In this document: piece after piece, positions 52,878-60,990 of the stretch
Numbering within the stretch: the first letter of the stretch is position 1
Layout of the letters: every line of letters begins with the position of its first letter
NCBI RefSeq assembly: GCF_051055405.1
Contig: NZ_CP167068.1
Location: forward strand, 1,798,001-1,862,000
Length of the DNA: 64,000 nt
Source: Pseudolachnospira sp051055405
GTDB taxonomy: Bacteria; Bacillota; Clostridia; Lachnospirales; Lachnospiraceae
Direction: 5' to 3'
The notes under the pieces: generated by a model
Told to the model about the DNA's origin: nothing
The model's input: only the letters and a program-made list of their open reading frames with translations
Database searches by the model: none
Program-made: the position numbers and the translations under genes

Positions 52878-53690
52878 TCATCCTTCTGCAAAATAACTCT
52901 TTGACGTCTCGAAACACCGTCTGGCATATTCATAAGCGCCGAAATCCTCCAGACGCTGCCTATTTGGAATCTCTAAGGCGATTACCGCCTCCTTTCGAAT
53001 ATGTCCTACAATATTTCGAATATCTGCTGCGCCCTCTCCGGGATACAAGCGTTCCTGCCGCCCTGTCCTGGCCAATTCTTCCTTTGTAGGCGGCATATCC
53101 GCCGCGATATCGCACACATGTACCAGATCGAACCATTGGGGCAGGCAGCCCTCTAAATCCGACAATTTTACTCGAGACCGATGCCAATGGAGCGTATCCA
53201 CCAAAATTCGAGCATTTTCTTTCTTTACGGTCTCCAACAGCGCTTTTGCTCCGGTCAAATTTGTTACTTCCGCCCACGTCACAAACTCTAAATTCACTGT
53301 CATCCCATAAATCGCGGCCAAATCGCAAAGCTGTGCGAATTTTTCCGTATATTTATCTGTATTCGGCGTCCAGATACTGGACACAACGCCTTCCACATTT
53401 AACTTTGCAGCCGCTTCCAGATCCGCCTCATAAGAACGAATATCCGTATCCTCACGAATAGCAATTAAATCCATATCATGAATAGATATTCCTGTCTCTT
53501 CCATTGCTTTCTCTGTCAGATGAAATAAGTTTGCATCATGAACCAGGTCAAAATACACTTCTCCTGGTACGCCTTGGGCGATCCCCCGAATGCTTACCAT
53601 ATCAAATCCCAGCTGATAAGCGTTGTAAATCATCTCCGGCGGTCTCCACAGTGGAACCGTATGCTGTGCTAGGGAATACTTTCTTTCCAT
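52878..53690 (-). CDS. Sugar phosphate isomerase/epimerase-like TIM barrel
   Basis: AP-endonuclease-2 (xylose isomerase-like) family protein of 270 residues. Metal-binding positions are visible in VNLEFVTWAEV, ILVDTLHWHRS, LVHVCDIAAD and VIALEIPN, with acidic and histidine ligands on barrel strands. The ATG at 53688-53690 has AAAGGAG before it; the open frame upstream adds 11 residues without a site. First gene of the TRAP cluster and divergent from a LysR gene, so probably epimerises or dehydrates the imported substrate. Confidence 0.88.
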   Translation of the reverse strand: MERKYSLAQHTVPLWRPPEMIYNAYQLGFDMVSIRGIAQGVPGEVYFDLVHDANLFHLTEKAMEETGISIHDMDLIAIREDTDIRSYEADLEAAAKLNVEGVVSSIWTPNTDKYTEKFAQLCDLAAIYGMTVNLEFVTWAEVTNLTGAKALLETVKKENARILVDTLHWHRSRVKLSDLEGCLPQWFDLVHVCDIAADMPPTKEELARTGRQERLYPGEGAADIRNIVGHIRKEAVIALEIPNRQRLEDFGAYEYARRCFETSKSYFAEG

Positions 53691-53768
53691 GTTTTCTCCT
53701 TTCGCTTTTTTCTCTGCTTTCATTCTAGCATCCCTGTTTCACTAACACTACTGTACTTTTCTCATCTT

Positions 53769-53789
53769 ACTATGAGAAGTCCTCATAGT
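53769..53789. promoter_or_regulatory. Candidate LysR operator
   Basis: Perfect dyad ACTATGAG-N5-CTCATAGT in the 278-base gap between the isomerase and LysR genes; a further half-site CTCAT lies 8 bases to the left. Confidence 0.5.
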
Positions 53790-53877
53790 TTTAACTCTTT
53801 ATTTTCACACTGTATACCTTTATCTTCATCAAATTCCATTTACTCCCATCCACTTCCGACTATTAATTCAAAATTCA

Positions 53878-53907
53878 TTCGACTTTCCGCCTGCCTTATG
53901 ATATACT
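53878..53907 (+). promoter_or_regulatory. Weak promoter of the LysR gene
   Basis: TTCGAC, 18-base spacer, TATACT (53902-53907), about 60 bases before the TTG start. The -35 box is poor. Confidence 0.4.
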
Positions 53908-53968
53908 TTGACTGAAGGAAAAATCCAACGGGAAACAACGCTGGAATATTGTCGAAAGGAGCTTTTCA

Positions 53969-54847
53969 TTGAATCTCCAACAATTCTACTATTTTGAAGC
54001 CATCGCAAGAAAGAAAAATTATACCAAGGCGGCTGAGGAACTTTCCACCACCCAGTCTTGTCTCAGCCATTCGATTGCTGATTTGGAAAAAGAGCTTTCC
54101 CTATCCCTCTTCTATCGGAAAGGAAAAAATATTGAGATTACAGAATTCGGTCTCAGCTTTCTTGACCACGTACAAAAGATCATTTATGAATTAGAAGGAA
54201 TAAAACAAGATCAGCAGCAAACGTTAGCCCCTTTTTCCGATATATTAAAAATTTCCTTTACCGCAAACATGAGCCACGAATATATTCCAAATATCATCCG
54301 TGCCTTTCAAAAAACCGGCAACAACCAAAATATCCAGTTTCTTTTCTCAGAAATGTTGGCGACAAAAAAAGCAATTGAAGATTTAAAAAACGATGTGTTA
54401 GACATTGCCTTTGGCGCCAAAATCGAAAACCCGGACATCGACTATTTTCATATTTTTGACGAGGAACTGTTTCTCATTGTCTCCAGTGAAAGCGCTTATG
54501 CCAAACAAAAAAGTTTCCATCTGGAAGACATCCAAAAGGAAACTTTAATTACATATAACTACAATTGCGGTACCCGCTATTTTATCGACAAATTATTCCG
54601 CAGCCATAATGTGGCTCCAGCCTCTCTTATTGAAGTAGAAACAGAAAAAATGATCGCCAGCGCGGTCTCTTCCGGGCTAGGTATCGGAATGATTCCTCCG
54701 ATTTCCGGACTGGAACAGTATAATGTGAAGCTTCTTCCGTTAGATCAGCTTACTGTAAAGAGACCGCTTTATATGATGTGGAAATCGGAAGAATATCCCC
54801 GGCCCGCTGTTAAAAATTTCATTTCATTTATTAAGCATTTGTCGTAA
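53969..54847 (+). CDS. LysR-family regulator, divergent from the TRAP cluster
   Basis: A 292-residue LTTR with an N-terminal winged helix (NLQQFYYFEAIARKKNYTKAAEELSTTQSCLSHSIADLEKELSLSLFYRKGK) and a PBP2-like effector domain from about residue 90. The start is a TTG with AAAGGAG 9 bases before it, which matches the LysR N-terminus. It is AT-rich compared with the TRAP genes. Divergence and the dyad operator suggest it controls the TRAP/catabolic operon. Confidence 0.9.
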   Translation: MNLQQFYYFEAIARKKNYTKAAEELSTTQSCLSHSIADLEKELSLSLFYRKGKNIEITEFGLSFLDHVQKIIYELEGIKQDQQQTLAPFSDILKISFTANMSHEYIPNIIRAFQKTGNNQNIQFLFSEMLATKKAIEDLKNDVLDIAFGAKIENPDIDYFHIFDEELFLIVSSESAYAKQKSFHLEDIQKETLITYNYNCGTRYFIDKLFRSHNVAPASLIEVETEKMIASAVSSGLGIGMIPPISGLEQYNVKLLPLDQLTVKRPLYMMWKSEEYPRPAVKNFISFIKHLS

Positions 54848-54863
54848 ATACTTCATTCAAGAA

Positions 54864-54903
54864 ATAAAAAAGCCAGAACCCACGCTTTCACGTGCTTTCT
54901 GGC
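54864..54903 (-). terminator. Terminator of the interrupted tRNA-Thr(GGT)
   Basis: GCCAGAA...TTCTGGC hairpin with a 6-base U-tract on the minus strand, just downstream of the tRNA fragment. It matches the terminator at 48967-49004 closely. Confidence 0.8.
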
Positions 54904-54907
54904 CCTC

Positions 54908-54949
54908 AGCTGCTAAGCGGATTTGAACCGCTGACCTCATCCTTACCAA
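54908..54949 (-). pseudogene. 3' half of tRNA-Thr(GGT), left att site
   Basis: Reading on the minus strand, TTGGTAAGGATGAGGTC leads into a T-arm AGCGG-TTCAAAT-CCGCT and acceptor 3' strand AGCAGCT. The expected 5' half is absent and the next bases differ, so the break lies in or beside the anticodon loop. The intact tRNA should be at the far junction of the element. The repeated 3' half is the likely recombination core. Confidence 0.82.
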
Positions 54950-54990
54950 TAGCCCCTCTAGCTTTTTTTATCTTGTCCCAACATGCTTGA

Positions 54991-55016
54991 AACCCACGTT
55001 TTTGCGTGGGTTTTTT
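54991..55016. terminator. Hairpin with T-run beside the integrase gene
   Basis: AACCCACG-TTTTTG-CGTGGGTT followed by TTTTG on the plus strand; it lies between the att site and the integrase gene and may end transcripts from either side. Confidence 0.6.
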
Positions 55017-55045
55017 GATATTTTCTTTTTCTAACTCATTCTAAC

Positions 55046-55100
55046 TTTGGTGTTTATTTTCTGGCTTTAAACACCAAATAAACACCAAATAAGCACCAAA
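55046..55100. repeat. Probable integrase arm-type sites
   Basis: AACACCAAAT at 55070-55079 and 55081-55090, a variant AAGCACCAAA at 55091-55100, and an inverted copy TTTGGTGTTT at 55046-55055, ending exactly at the integrase stop. Such repeats next to the core site are typical binding sites for the N-terminal domain of a tyrosine integrase. Confidence 0.6.
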
Positions 55101-56429
55101 TTATCGGGCCTGTTTTCGGGTCAAAAGATGGTCTAAAGTATCGCTTGCCGCCTTGTCGTTCTTTTCTAGGGCATGGGCGTAAATGTCCAACGTCGTAGAA
55201 GCTTTAGCATGTCCAAGACGATTGGCAACAGTCACCGGGTCCATTTTTTCACTGAGAAGCAAAGTAGCGGATGTGTGTCTAAGCCCGTGCAAAGAAATGT
55301 CTGGAAGTAAATTTTCTTCCTTTTGCTTTGCGCTTAAAGCGTCATCTGCCAAAATCTTTTTGTTATGCAATTCCAAAACTCTTTTGAATTTCTGATAGGG
55401 TGTTGATGGGTCCATCATTTTGCCGTTCCACTGGGTGAAAACATAGTCCCCCTCTCCTATCCACTTATCCCCCAAAGAAAAACGGTATTCAATCTGCTCT
55501 TTCCTATGCTGGCGGAGTAGCTTCAGCACTATGTCTGGTAAAACAATCTTCCGATTAGATGTCAAGGTCTTAGGTTGTTTCACAATCACCCGCCCTTTTA
55601 CACTGGAAGCGGTCTTGTTGATATCAATAAGACGGTTGGAAAAATCAATGTCCTGCCAAGTTAGAGAAACGATTTCCCCGCGCCTAGCTCCGCTATACAA
55701 AGCGACATAAAAATAGACTTTGAATTGAAGTTCTATGCTCTGCTTTTCTATGTAGTCTGACACCTGATAAGGCTTTCCGGTATCATCTATACGGGTGTGT
55801 CCTTTAATGGTGCGCGGGTATTCCTCATCCAACGCTTGAAGAAAAATCAGTGCCTGTTCATCGGTAAAAAACTTGATCTCCTGCTTTTGCTTCACTTTTG
55901 GCACGACTGCTCTCTGGCATGGATTACTATCCAAGATCATCCACTGAGTTGCCGCTTTAAACATACCCGAAAGCATAACATGATATTTTTGAATGGTGTT
56001 AGGGGACAGGCCACCCTCTTTTCCGTCCATACGAGCTCCATCCTCCGTTAGTCTATTATACAGGCTAGTTAGGTGAAGTGGCGTAACCTTGGAAAGTTTT
56101 AGATGTCCGATCTGGGGCAAGATCACCTTTTCCAATGTCCAGCTATATTTCTCCTGAGTACGTGGAGCCAAGTTGACATTGACATATTCTTTCATCCAGC
56201 GTTCCGCGAAGTCCTTCACGGTCATTTTCTCACCGTCCAAGTACTTCCCGTTTTTCACAGACTCTTCAAACTCTATAACAAATTTATTCAGGGCTTTTTC
56301 CTGTTGTTTGGCCGTCATAGATGGGTCTGGCGTGAAGGTGGCCGATTCCCGGATTTGCTTGCCGGTGATGTCGTAGCCGTTAGAAACAGTAATTTTGTAG
56401 GAGTTACCACGTTTAGTTATGTTGGCCAT
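55101..56429 (-). CDS. int: Tyrosine recombinase/integrase
   Basis: Site-specific recombinase of 442 residues. The N-terminal arm-binding domain starts ITKRGNSYKITVSNGYDITGKQIR, a SAM-like core-binding domain covers about 70-165, and the catalytic domain carries R249 (YSGARRGE), H381 and R384 (HGLRHT), H407 (RLGHA) and the nucleophile Y417 (TTLDIYAH). The size and shape match Tn916/phage integrases of Firmicutes. It is convergent to the att side and follows the repressor gene by 3 bases. Confidence 0.96.
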   Translation of the reverse strand: MANITKRGNSYKITVSNGYDITGKQIRESATFTPDPSMTAKQQEKALNKFVIEFEESVKNGKYLDGEKMTVKDFAERWMKEYVNVNLAPRTQEKYSWTLEKVILPQIGHLKLSKVTPLHLTSLYNRLTEDGARMDGKEGGLSPNTIQKYHVMLSGMFKAATQWMILDSNPCQRAVVPKVKQKQEIKFFTDEQALIFLQALDEEYPRTIKGHTRIDDTGKPYQVSDYIEKQSIELQFKVYFYVALYSGARRGEIVSLTWQDIDFSNRLIDINKTASSVKGRVIVKQPKTLTSNRKIVLPDIVLKLLRQHRKEQIEYRFSLGDKWIGEGDYVFTQWNGKMMDPSTPYQKFKRVLELHNKKILADDALSAKQKEENLLPDISLHGLRHTSATLLLSEKMDPVTVANRLGHAKASTTLDIYAHALEKNDKAASDTLDHLLTRKQAR

Positions 56430-56432
56430 TTT

Positions 56433-57092
56433 CTAGAATTCCCTCCTGCCCTCAATAGTAATTTGCTCCCATACTTCGCCGGATAATACCATTTCGGCAG
56501 CTGCTTTACCGCATTCATACGATGTAAACGATATGTTATTGGGTATGGATGTCTCATCATGATTCTGAAAAATTCGATCAAGTCTATATTGTAAATAATC
56601 CAAAACGTCATCACGTAAATCATAGAATTCTTTTTCGGTAACTGTTATGCATTTGTTCTCATATAACCATAAACGCTGTAATTGTTCAACACTTTCTTTC
56701 ATGTCGGAGAGTTCAACTGGTTCTTTTGATTTTTTAAATGAAGGAAATTCCTGCATATTGATATATCCATCTGAAATGGAAACTGATAACATTTTTAATA
56801 AAGTTTCAAAAGCGAAATCTTTTAAAAACGCGTCCGTAAAGAATTGTTTGTCTAAAGACTCTTCGTCAGGGAAATCATCTTCTCCCATAATATACTCGAT
56901 ACGCACCTTGAAAATTGTCGAAAAAATCCGAGCTGCCTCATAGGTGATTCTACGATTGCCTGTTTCATAATATGAAATGGTTTGGGGGGTATAATTTGAT
57001 AATCGAGCCAAATCGGATTGACTTAGTTCGGCTTTTTCCCGGAGTTCCCTCAATCTTGTGGCGGGGATCATGTTTTTCTGTTTTTTACCCAT
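56433..57092 (-). CDS. CI-like phage repressor, HTH plus unknown C-terminus
   Basis: A 219-residue regulator. The N-terminal Xre helix-turn-helix is clear (ATRLRELREKAELSQSDLARLSNYTPQTISYYETGNRRITYEAARIF). The C-terminal part (about 75-219) has no recognisable motif and no Ser/Lys peptidase pair, so it is not a LexA-type repressor. The ATG at 57090-57092 has AAAGGAG before it. It is divergent from small regulatory genes of the element and likely holds them off; it shares a transcript with the integrase. Confidence 0.85.
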   Translation of the reverse strand: MGKKQKNMIPATRLRELREKAELSQSDLARLSNYTPQTISYYETGNRRITYEAARIFSTIFKVRIEYIMGEDDFPDEESLDKQFFTDAFLKDFAFETLLKMLSVSISDGYINMQEFPSFKKSKEPVELSDMKESVEQLQRLWLYENKCITVTEKEFYDLRDDVLDYLQYRLDRIFQNHDETSIPNNISFTSYECGKAAAEMVLSGEVWEQITIEGRREF

Positions 57093-57141
57093 TTTTTCTC
57101 CTTTTTGATCAATCAACAAAAAATCGCGTACGTTGTTTACT

Positions 57142-57157
57142 GTTATTCAGGAATAAC
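57142..57157. promoter_or_regulatory. Candidate repressor operator
   Basis: GTTATTC-AG-GAATAAC, a perfect 7-base dyad 50 bases upstream of the repressor start. A perfect palindrome beside a CI-like gene is a likely binding site. Confidence 0.6.
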
Positions 57158-57235
57158 CGAATATATGGGATTTCATTCATTTTTCAGCAGTTTTTGCCGG
57201 AAATTTATAAACACGCAAGGGCATAAAGTGTTGTT

Positions 57236-57264
57236 TTGCAATTACTACAACTAAATGCTATAAT
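57236..57264 (+). promoter_or_regulatory. Rightward promoter of the element
   Basis: TTGCAA, 17-base spacer, perfect TATAAT (57259-57264), about 58 bases before the first rightward gene. Confidence 0.8.
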
Positions 57265-57321
57265 AAGCATATCACAGATGTTTAAGCTATGCAACAACAA
57301 ATTATGATGGAAGGAGATTCT

Positions 57322-57507
57322 ATGAGTAACCAAGATTTGAAGAAGAAAATTAAAAATGCCGGATTCTACCAATGGCAAGTGGCTGACGAGATGGGGATTT
57401 CACAATATACCCTATGTATTTGGTTTAGAAAGCCGCTACCGCCTGAAAAAGAACAAGCGGTACTTGATGCTATCCAGAGATTGAAAGAAGGTGGTACTAT
57501 TGGCTGA
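57322..57507 (+). CDS. Small HTH protein
   Basis: A 61-residue protein starting MSNQDLKKKIKNAGFYQWQVADEMGISQYTLCIWFRKPLP, an Xre/Cro-like helix-turn-helix common in phages and satellites. The ATG at 57322 has AAGGAG 7 bases before it; the open frame upstream has none. First gene of the rightward transcript; overlaps the next gene. Confidence 0.8.
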   Translation: MSNQDLKKKIKNAGFYQWQVADEMGISQYTLCIWFRKPLPPEKEQAVLDAIQRLKEGGTIG

Positions 57508-57694
57508 AAAAATCATGTACAACCTTCAAGAAGCCGCCGACTATACCGGGCTTTCCTATCATTTCTGGTGGAAGGCATGCCGGCGGGGAGATGTCCGCTT
57601 TATAATGGCGGGAAACCGCTATCTGATTCATAAGGCAAATATTGACGATTTCCTCCTGCATGGCCCACAAACACCTGTTAAAAAAGGAGGCTGA
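57500..57694 (+). CDS. Excisionase-like DNA-binding protein
   Basis: About 64 residues with a winged-helix core (KIMYNLQEAADYTGLSYHFWWKACRRGDVRFIMAGNRYLIHKANIDDFL), like excisionases and MerR-type HTH_17 proteins. The exact start is uncertain: the TTG at 57500 fits the GGTGG site, an ATG lies at 57515. It overlaps the gene before it by 8 bases. It may direct excision together with the integrase. Confidence 0.7.
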   Translation: MAEKIMYNLQEAADYTGLSYHFWWKACRRGDVRFIMAGNRYLIHKANIDDFLLHGPQTPVKKGG

Positions 57695-57697
57695 GAA

Positions 57698-58042
57698 ATG
57701 CCAAGCACAACAGAACTAAAAGCCGCCTTTCTGGATTCCATCAAACCGGGAGTAGTTCTGGATGATGCTTTCTTCCGGAAGCTGTATGGATGGAGCATGA
57801 CAGAGCCAGATTTTTTAGAAAGGGCTTTAGATATTGCCGTATCCAGGCAAGTAGATATCGCTCCGGGCTATCAGGCATGGGGGAAGGCATATGAAGCTGA
57901 ACAAGCGGCCATTGATAAAGACGTGGCGGAATGGTATGGGAAATGGTCAGGAGAACAAAGAGAGGGGGTAGAACAAGCGAGTGGCGGAAGAAACCAAAGA
58001 AGTAGATATCAGCGCATTCCACAAATATTCCAAAGGCAGTAA
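57698..58042 (+). CDS. Unknown protein upstream of the primase
   Basis: A 114-residue protein. Residues 1-85 look globular (LLDDAFFRKLYGWSMTEPDFLERALDIAV...), while the end is basic (GRNQRSRYQRIPQIFQRQ) and overlaps the primase gene by 62 bases in another frame, so the true C-terminus is uncertain. AGGAGG lies before the ATG. Unrecognised; the position is typical of small replication-associated proteins in satellites. Confidence 0.55.
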   Translation: MPSTTELKAAFLDSIKPGVVLDDAFFRKLYGWSMTEPDFLERALDIAVSRQVDIAPGYQAWGKAYEAEQAAIDKDVAEWYGKWSGEQREGVEQASGGRNQRSRYQRIPQIFQRQ

Positions 58043-59339
58043 AGATTCGCCGCCCGTTCCCGTGGATATCTTGGAATACCCCATAGCGGAGTATCTGAAA
58101 ACCGAGCTGAAAATAATTGTGATAGCCGGAAAACCATACATATATTATGGGGGATATTACAAGTTGGATGAGGACGGGGCGGCCCTTATGGACCAGATCA
58201 AAGCCCTTATTTTCCCGGAACTGATCTCAGTATCCCGTATTAAGCGGGTGTACGATCTTTTAATTAAGGACTACGCCTTGCAGAAAGAAATTGACGAAGT
58301 AAACAGGCATCCAAAGTACTGGATTAACTTCCGTAATGGAATGTTTGATGTGAAAGAATGGAAAATGCACGAACACGACCCTAAATACCTTTCCATCAAC
58401 CAGATACCAAGTGATTTCATTCAAAACGCGCCCTATAACGGCTCCACGGCGGAGAAATTCATAAGTGACTTGGTGCCAAACCAGGACGATCAAGAAATGC
58501 TCTTCGAGTGGTTCGGATACTGCATGACGGTAGACACCAGCTTCCAGAAGTATCTCACGTTTAACGGCCCGCCCGGAGCAGGAAAATCCGTTATTCTGTG
58601 GATTCTGGAACAGATCGTAGGAAAGGAAAACGTGTGCAGCATATCCCTCCAAGATTTGAATAAACGCTTCTACCCTACAAACCTTTTCGGGAAACTGCTA
58701 AATGTATGCGCAGACATCCCGTCAACAGCTCTGGAACAGGTGGATGTAATTAAAAAGATCACGGGAGAAGACGCTGTAATGGGGGAATATAAAGGCGGGA
58801 AGGTGTTCAAATTCCATCCTTACGCTAAGCAGAGCTTTTCCGCCAACGAAATCCCGATAAACAGGGATGAAAAATCGAGGGCACTTTACCGGCGGATGCT
58901 TATCCTTAAAACGGAAGGACGAGGGGAATATATCGAAAACCTGAAAGCGAAACTGGCCTTAAATCTTCCGGCGATAATCTATAAATCTGTTGTCGCTCTT
59001 AAACGCGCCTATGAGAACGGCTGTCTAACAGAAAGCGAACAGAGCAAAGCGGAAATATTGGAGCTCTACAAGGCAAGCGATTCCGTGATGGCGTTCCTGG
59101 CGGATTGCACCGAACAGCGGGAAGGAGCAAAAATAGAGAGAAAGAAGCTCTATGATCTGTATACAAGCTACACGGAGGAAGAAGGAGTTCCTTTCCCTTA
59201 TTCAAAGACAGGCTTTTTTGCCAACCTGAGAAAGAAAGGATATGCAGAAATCACAGTTAAGGGTGTTCGGTATTTCAAGGGCATTGAACAGAAATTTGAA
59301 GAAAAAGACCTTGACGGGGAACCATTTAAAACGGCTTAG
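57981..59339 (+). CDS. P4-type primase/helicase (D5-like)
   Basis: A 452-residue protein of the phage/plasmid primase P4 family. A D5_N domain is followed by an SF3 helicase with Walker A GPPGAGKS (196-203), Walker B-like ICADIPST near 235-245 and motif C SANEIP near 290. The primase (AEP) half of the full-length family is missing, as in many short satellites. The start is a GTG inside the gene before. It likely initiates replication of the excised element at an origin close by. Confidence 0.9.
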   Translation: MAEETKEVDISAFHKYSKGSKDSPPVPVDILEYPIAEYLKTELKIIVIAGKPYIYYGGYYKLDEDGAALMDQIKALIFPELISVSRIKRVYDLLIKDYALQKEIDEVNRHPKYWINFRNGMFDVKEWKMHEHDPKYLSINQIPSDFIQNAPYNGSTAEKFISDLVPNQDDQEMLFEWFGYCMTVDTSFQKYLTFNGPPGAGKSVILWILEQIVGKENVCSISLQDLNKRFYPTNLFGKLLNVCADIPSTALEQVDVIKKITGEDAVMGEYKGGKVFKFHPYAKQSFSANEIPINRDEKSRALYRRMLILKTEGRGEYIENLKAKLALNLPAIIYKSVVALKRAYENGCLTESEQSKAEILELYKASDSVMAFLADCTEQREGAKIERKKLYDLYTSYTEEEGVPFPYSKTGFFANLRKKGYAEITVKGVRYFKGIEQKFEEKDLDGEPFKTA

Positions 59340-59452
59340 GGGGTGCAAAAGGTGCAGAATTTTTCTAACCCAAATATGCGGGGGAAAATAATAATATATA
59401 TACACGTATATAAAAAAGGCGGTATAGCTAAAAACGTGCACTTTTTGCACCC
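59339..59452. other. Candidate replication origin after the primase gene
   Basis: The gap holds a long-range inverted repeat, GGGTGCAAAAGGTGCAG (59341-59357) and GTGCACTTTTTGCACCC (59436-59452), around a very AT-rich centre with alternating TATATATACACGTATATA. This fits an origin with a melting region, but nothing proves it. Confidence 0.4.
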
Positions 59453-59512
59453 TCTTCTTTCCACTTTGATAGAGAAAGGCAATCGTATGGACAAATTTAA
59501 AGAGGTGACATA

Positions 59513-59737
59513 TTGACCAATAAGAACGTAACCAACGTATTCAATGATATATTTGCCTGGTGGAAGAAATACCGGGACGAGCCGCCGGATGAAAACCTGC
59601 TAGAACAGATGGCGAAGGAAGGTTATGAGATTTGCCGGAAATACTTCGCCGCAGATTTGGCGGTTCATATGGTGGATGATCTGGTCCGGATAAAAGAAAA
59701 AGCCCTTTGGAAGCGGCAACTTCCGCCGGGCAAGTAA
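59513..59737 (+). CDS. Small protein of the element
   Basis: A 74-residue acidic helical protein (TNKNVTNVFNDIFAWWKKYRDEPPDENLLEQMAKEGYEICRKY...). The start is a TTG with AGAGGTGA before it. No recognised family. Location behind the primase suggests a replication or regulatory accessory protein. Confidence 0.6.
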   Translation: MTNKNVTNVFNDIFAWWKKYRDEPPDENLLEQMAKEGYEICRKYFAADLAVHMVDDLVRIKEKALWKRQLPPGK

Positions 59738-60366
59738 CACGGACACACGCAAGGCCGGTCACATGATTAGTATACCAGACCGGCCTAAAATAAGAAAGGT
59801 AATTCTGATAGAATTTGCAGACCTTAGTGTTGGTTTTTGTTGGAAGGATTTGTGAGGCCCTAAAAAGAGAAATCGGAGGCCCTAAAAAGGCAGGAGGACA
59901 GGCCCCCCTATGGATTGAAACAAAATGTCTCTGGGGAGACCGGTGAGTGGAGCTTCATTTTACTCTCAGGTCGCACGTAAGCCCCTCCCCTCTTTTCTGG
60001 GTGAAGTGTGGACGAAGCAAGGAATTTTGTATGCAAGTGTACGCAAGCCGTAACCGAACGGATATAAGCGAACGTTCTTTATGCTGGATACCAAGAAGAA
60101 AGAACGCTGTATACGGTACGGGCCTAAGAAACCTAAAAAAATACAAGGGAATACAAGGTTTCTGTAAAACGAAACAAACACAAAGGTCGCAATGAGACTT
60201 TTTTCAAAACAAACAATTATATGGCTTCGCGTTGTCTGATGTCCTCCTGCTTTCAGCAGGCAGGAGGATGTTGAGAAATGTCAAGGTTGCAGGGCATCTG
60301 CTTTCAGTAGGCAGGAGGGATGAACCACGGGCGAACGGCGGAGCCTAACAGGAAGGATGGTATATT
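59738..60366. other. Non-coding stretch with direct repeats
   Basis: About 630 bases with no convincing gene; open frames on both strands here lack ribosome sites. GGAGGCCCTAAAAAG occurs twice around 59851-59893, and CTGCTTTCAGCAGGCAGGAGG occurs with one change at 60247-60267 and 60298-60318; the first copy is also a hairpin. Confidence 0.6.
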
Positions 60367-60843
60367 ATGAGATTAAATACAGGCAGATATAAAGAAGTAG
60401 CCGGGGAAAAGCATCTAAAAGATGCCGATGTGGCGAGAATGGCTGGAATGACAGCAAAAGCTTTTTCATGGATTCTGGAAAACCAATTTGCAGACATGGA
60501 AGTAATTGAGATTATCGCGGATGCTATCGGATGCAATGCAAAGGAACTGGCCTTGTCCGATTATGAAGGTTATGCGGAAAATGTGATCGAATGGATTCGA
60601 GATCAGACAAGGGCTACGGTCAGCCTGTCTCAGAAAAGAACAATAGGCAGAGTCCGGAAGCTGGCAAAGGAACATCCGGAGAAATGTCAGATCGTGGCCG
60701 AAAACAAGGACGGAAGTATTTGCGCCCATATCCCGGTTAGCTGGGTGAAGATCAGCCCAACGGCACGACGTTCCGAAAGTCAGAGGGCCGCGGCGAAACG
60801 GAATGTTCTGAAAATCCGTAGTCTGGGGCATGAAAACAGGTGA
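60367..60843 (+). CDS. HTH protein of the element
   Basis: A 158-residue protein. Residues 1-60 form an Xre-like helix-turn-helix (KHLKDADVARMAGMTAKAFSWILENQFADMEVIEIIADAIGCN). Residues about 95-145 (RRVRKLAKEHPEKCQIVAENKDGSICAHIPVSWVKISP-like) resemble a short domain common in Firmicutes elements. GGAAGGA lies before the ATG. The same frame continues open for 48 codons after the TGA stop. Confidence 0.75.
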   Translation: MRLNTGRYKEVAGEKHLKDADVARMAGMTAKAFSWILENQFADMEVIEIIADAIGCNAKELALSDYEGYAENVIEWIRDQTRATVSLSQKRTIGRVRKLAKEHPEKCQIVAENKDGSICAHIPVSWVKISPTARRSESQRAAAKRNVLKIRSLGHENR

Positions 60844-60876
60844 TTTTCCATTTTAAAGCCGGACAGGTATAAAGTA

Positions 60877-60990
60877 TTGCCTAGAGATGAAAAAGAGGAA
60901 ATCGGGCGGTTTTATATCAAGTGGGACCGCCCCCCGGCATATGAATTCTGGCTGGTGGAGCTCTCCTACACCGACCGCCCCCTTTTATGA
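60877..60990 (+). CDS. Possible small protein in frame with the preceding gene
   Basis: After the TGA at 60841-60843 the same frame reads on with plausible protein (LPRDEKEEIGRFYIKWDRPP..., then FWLVELSYTDRPLL). The best start is a TTG at 60877 with a weak GGACAGG site. It may be a short gene or the tail of a gene broken by a nonsense change. Low support. Confidence 0.3.
   Translation: MPRDEKEEIGRFYIKWDRPPAYEFWLVELSYTDRPLL

Noticed and set aside
54991..55016. Second tRNA terminator
   Set aside because: It lies inside the element, on the far side of the tRNA fragment, so it belongs to the integrase side, not to the tRNA.
59947..60195. 82-residue plus-strand frame and overlapping minus-strand frames
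   Set aside because: No ribosome site, odd composition, and mutually antisense frames of similar length; probably chance.
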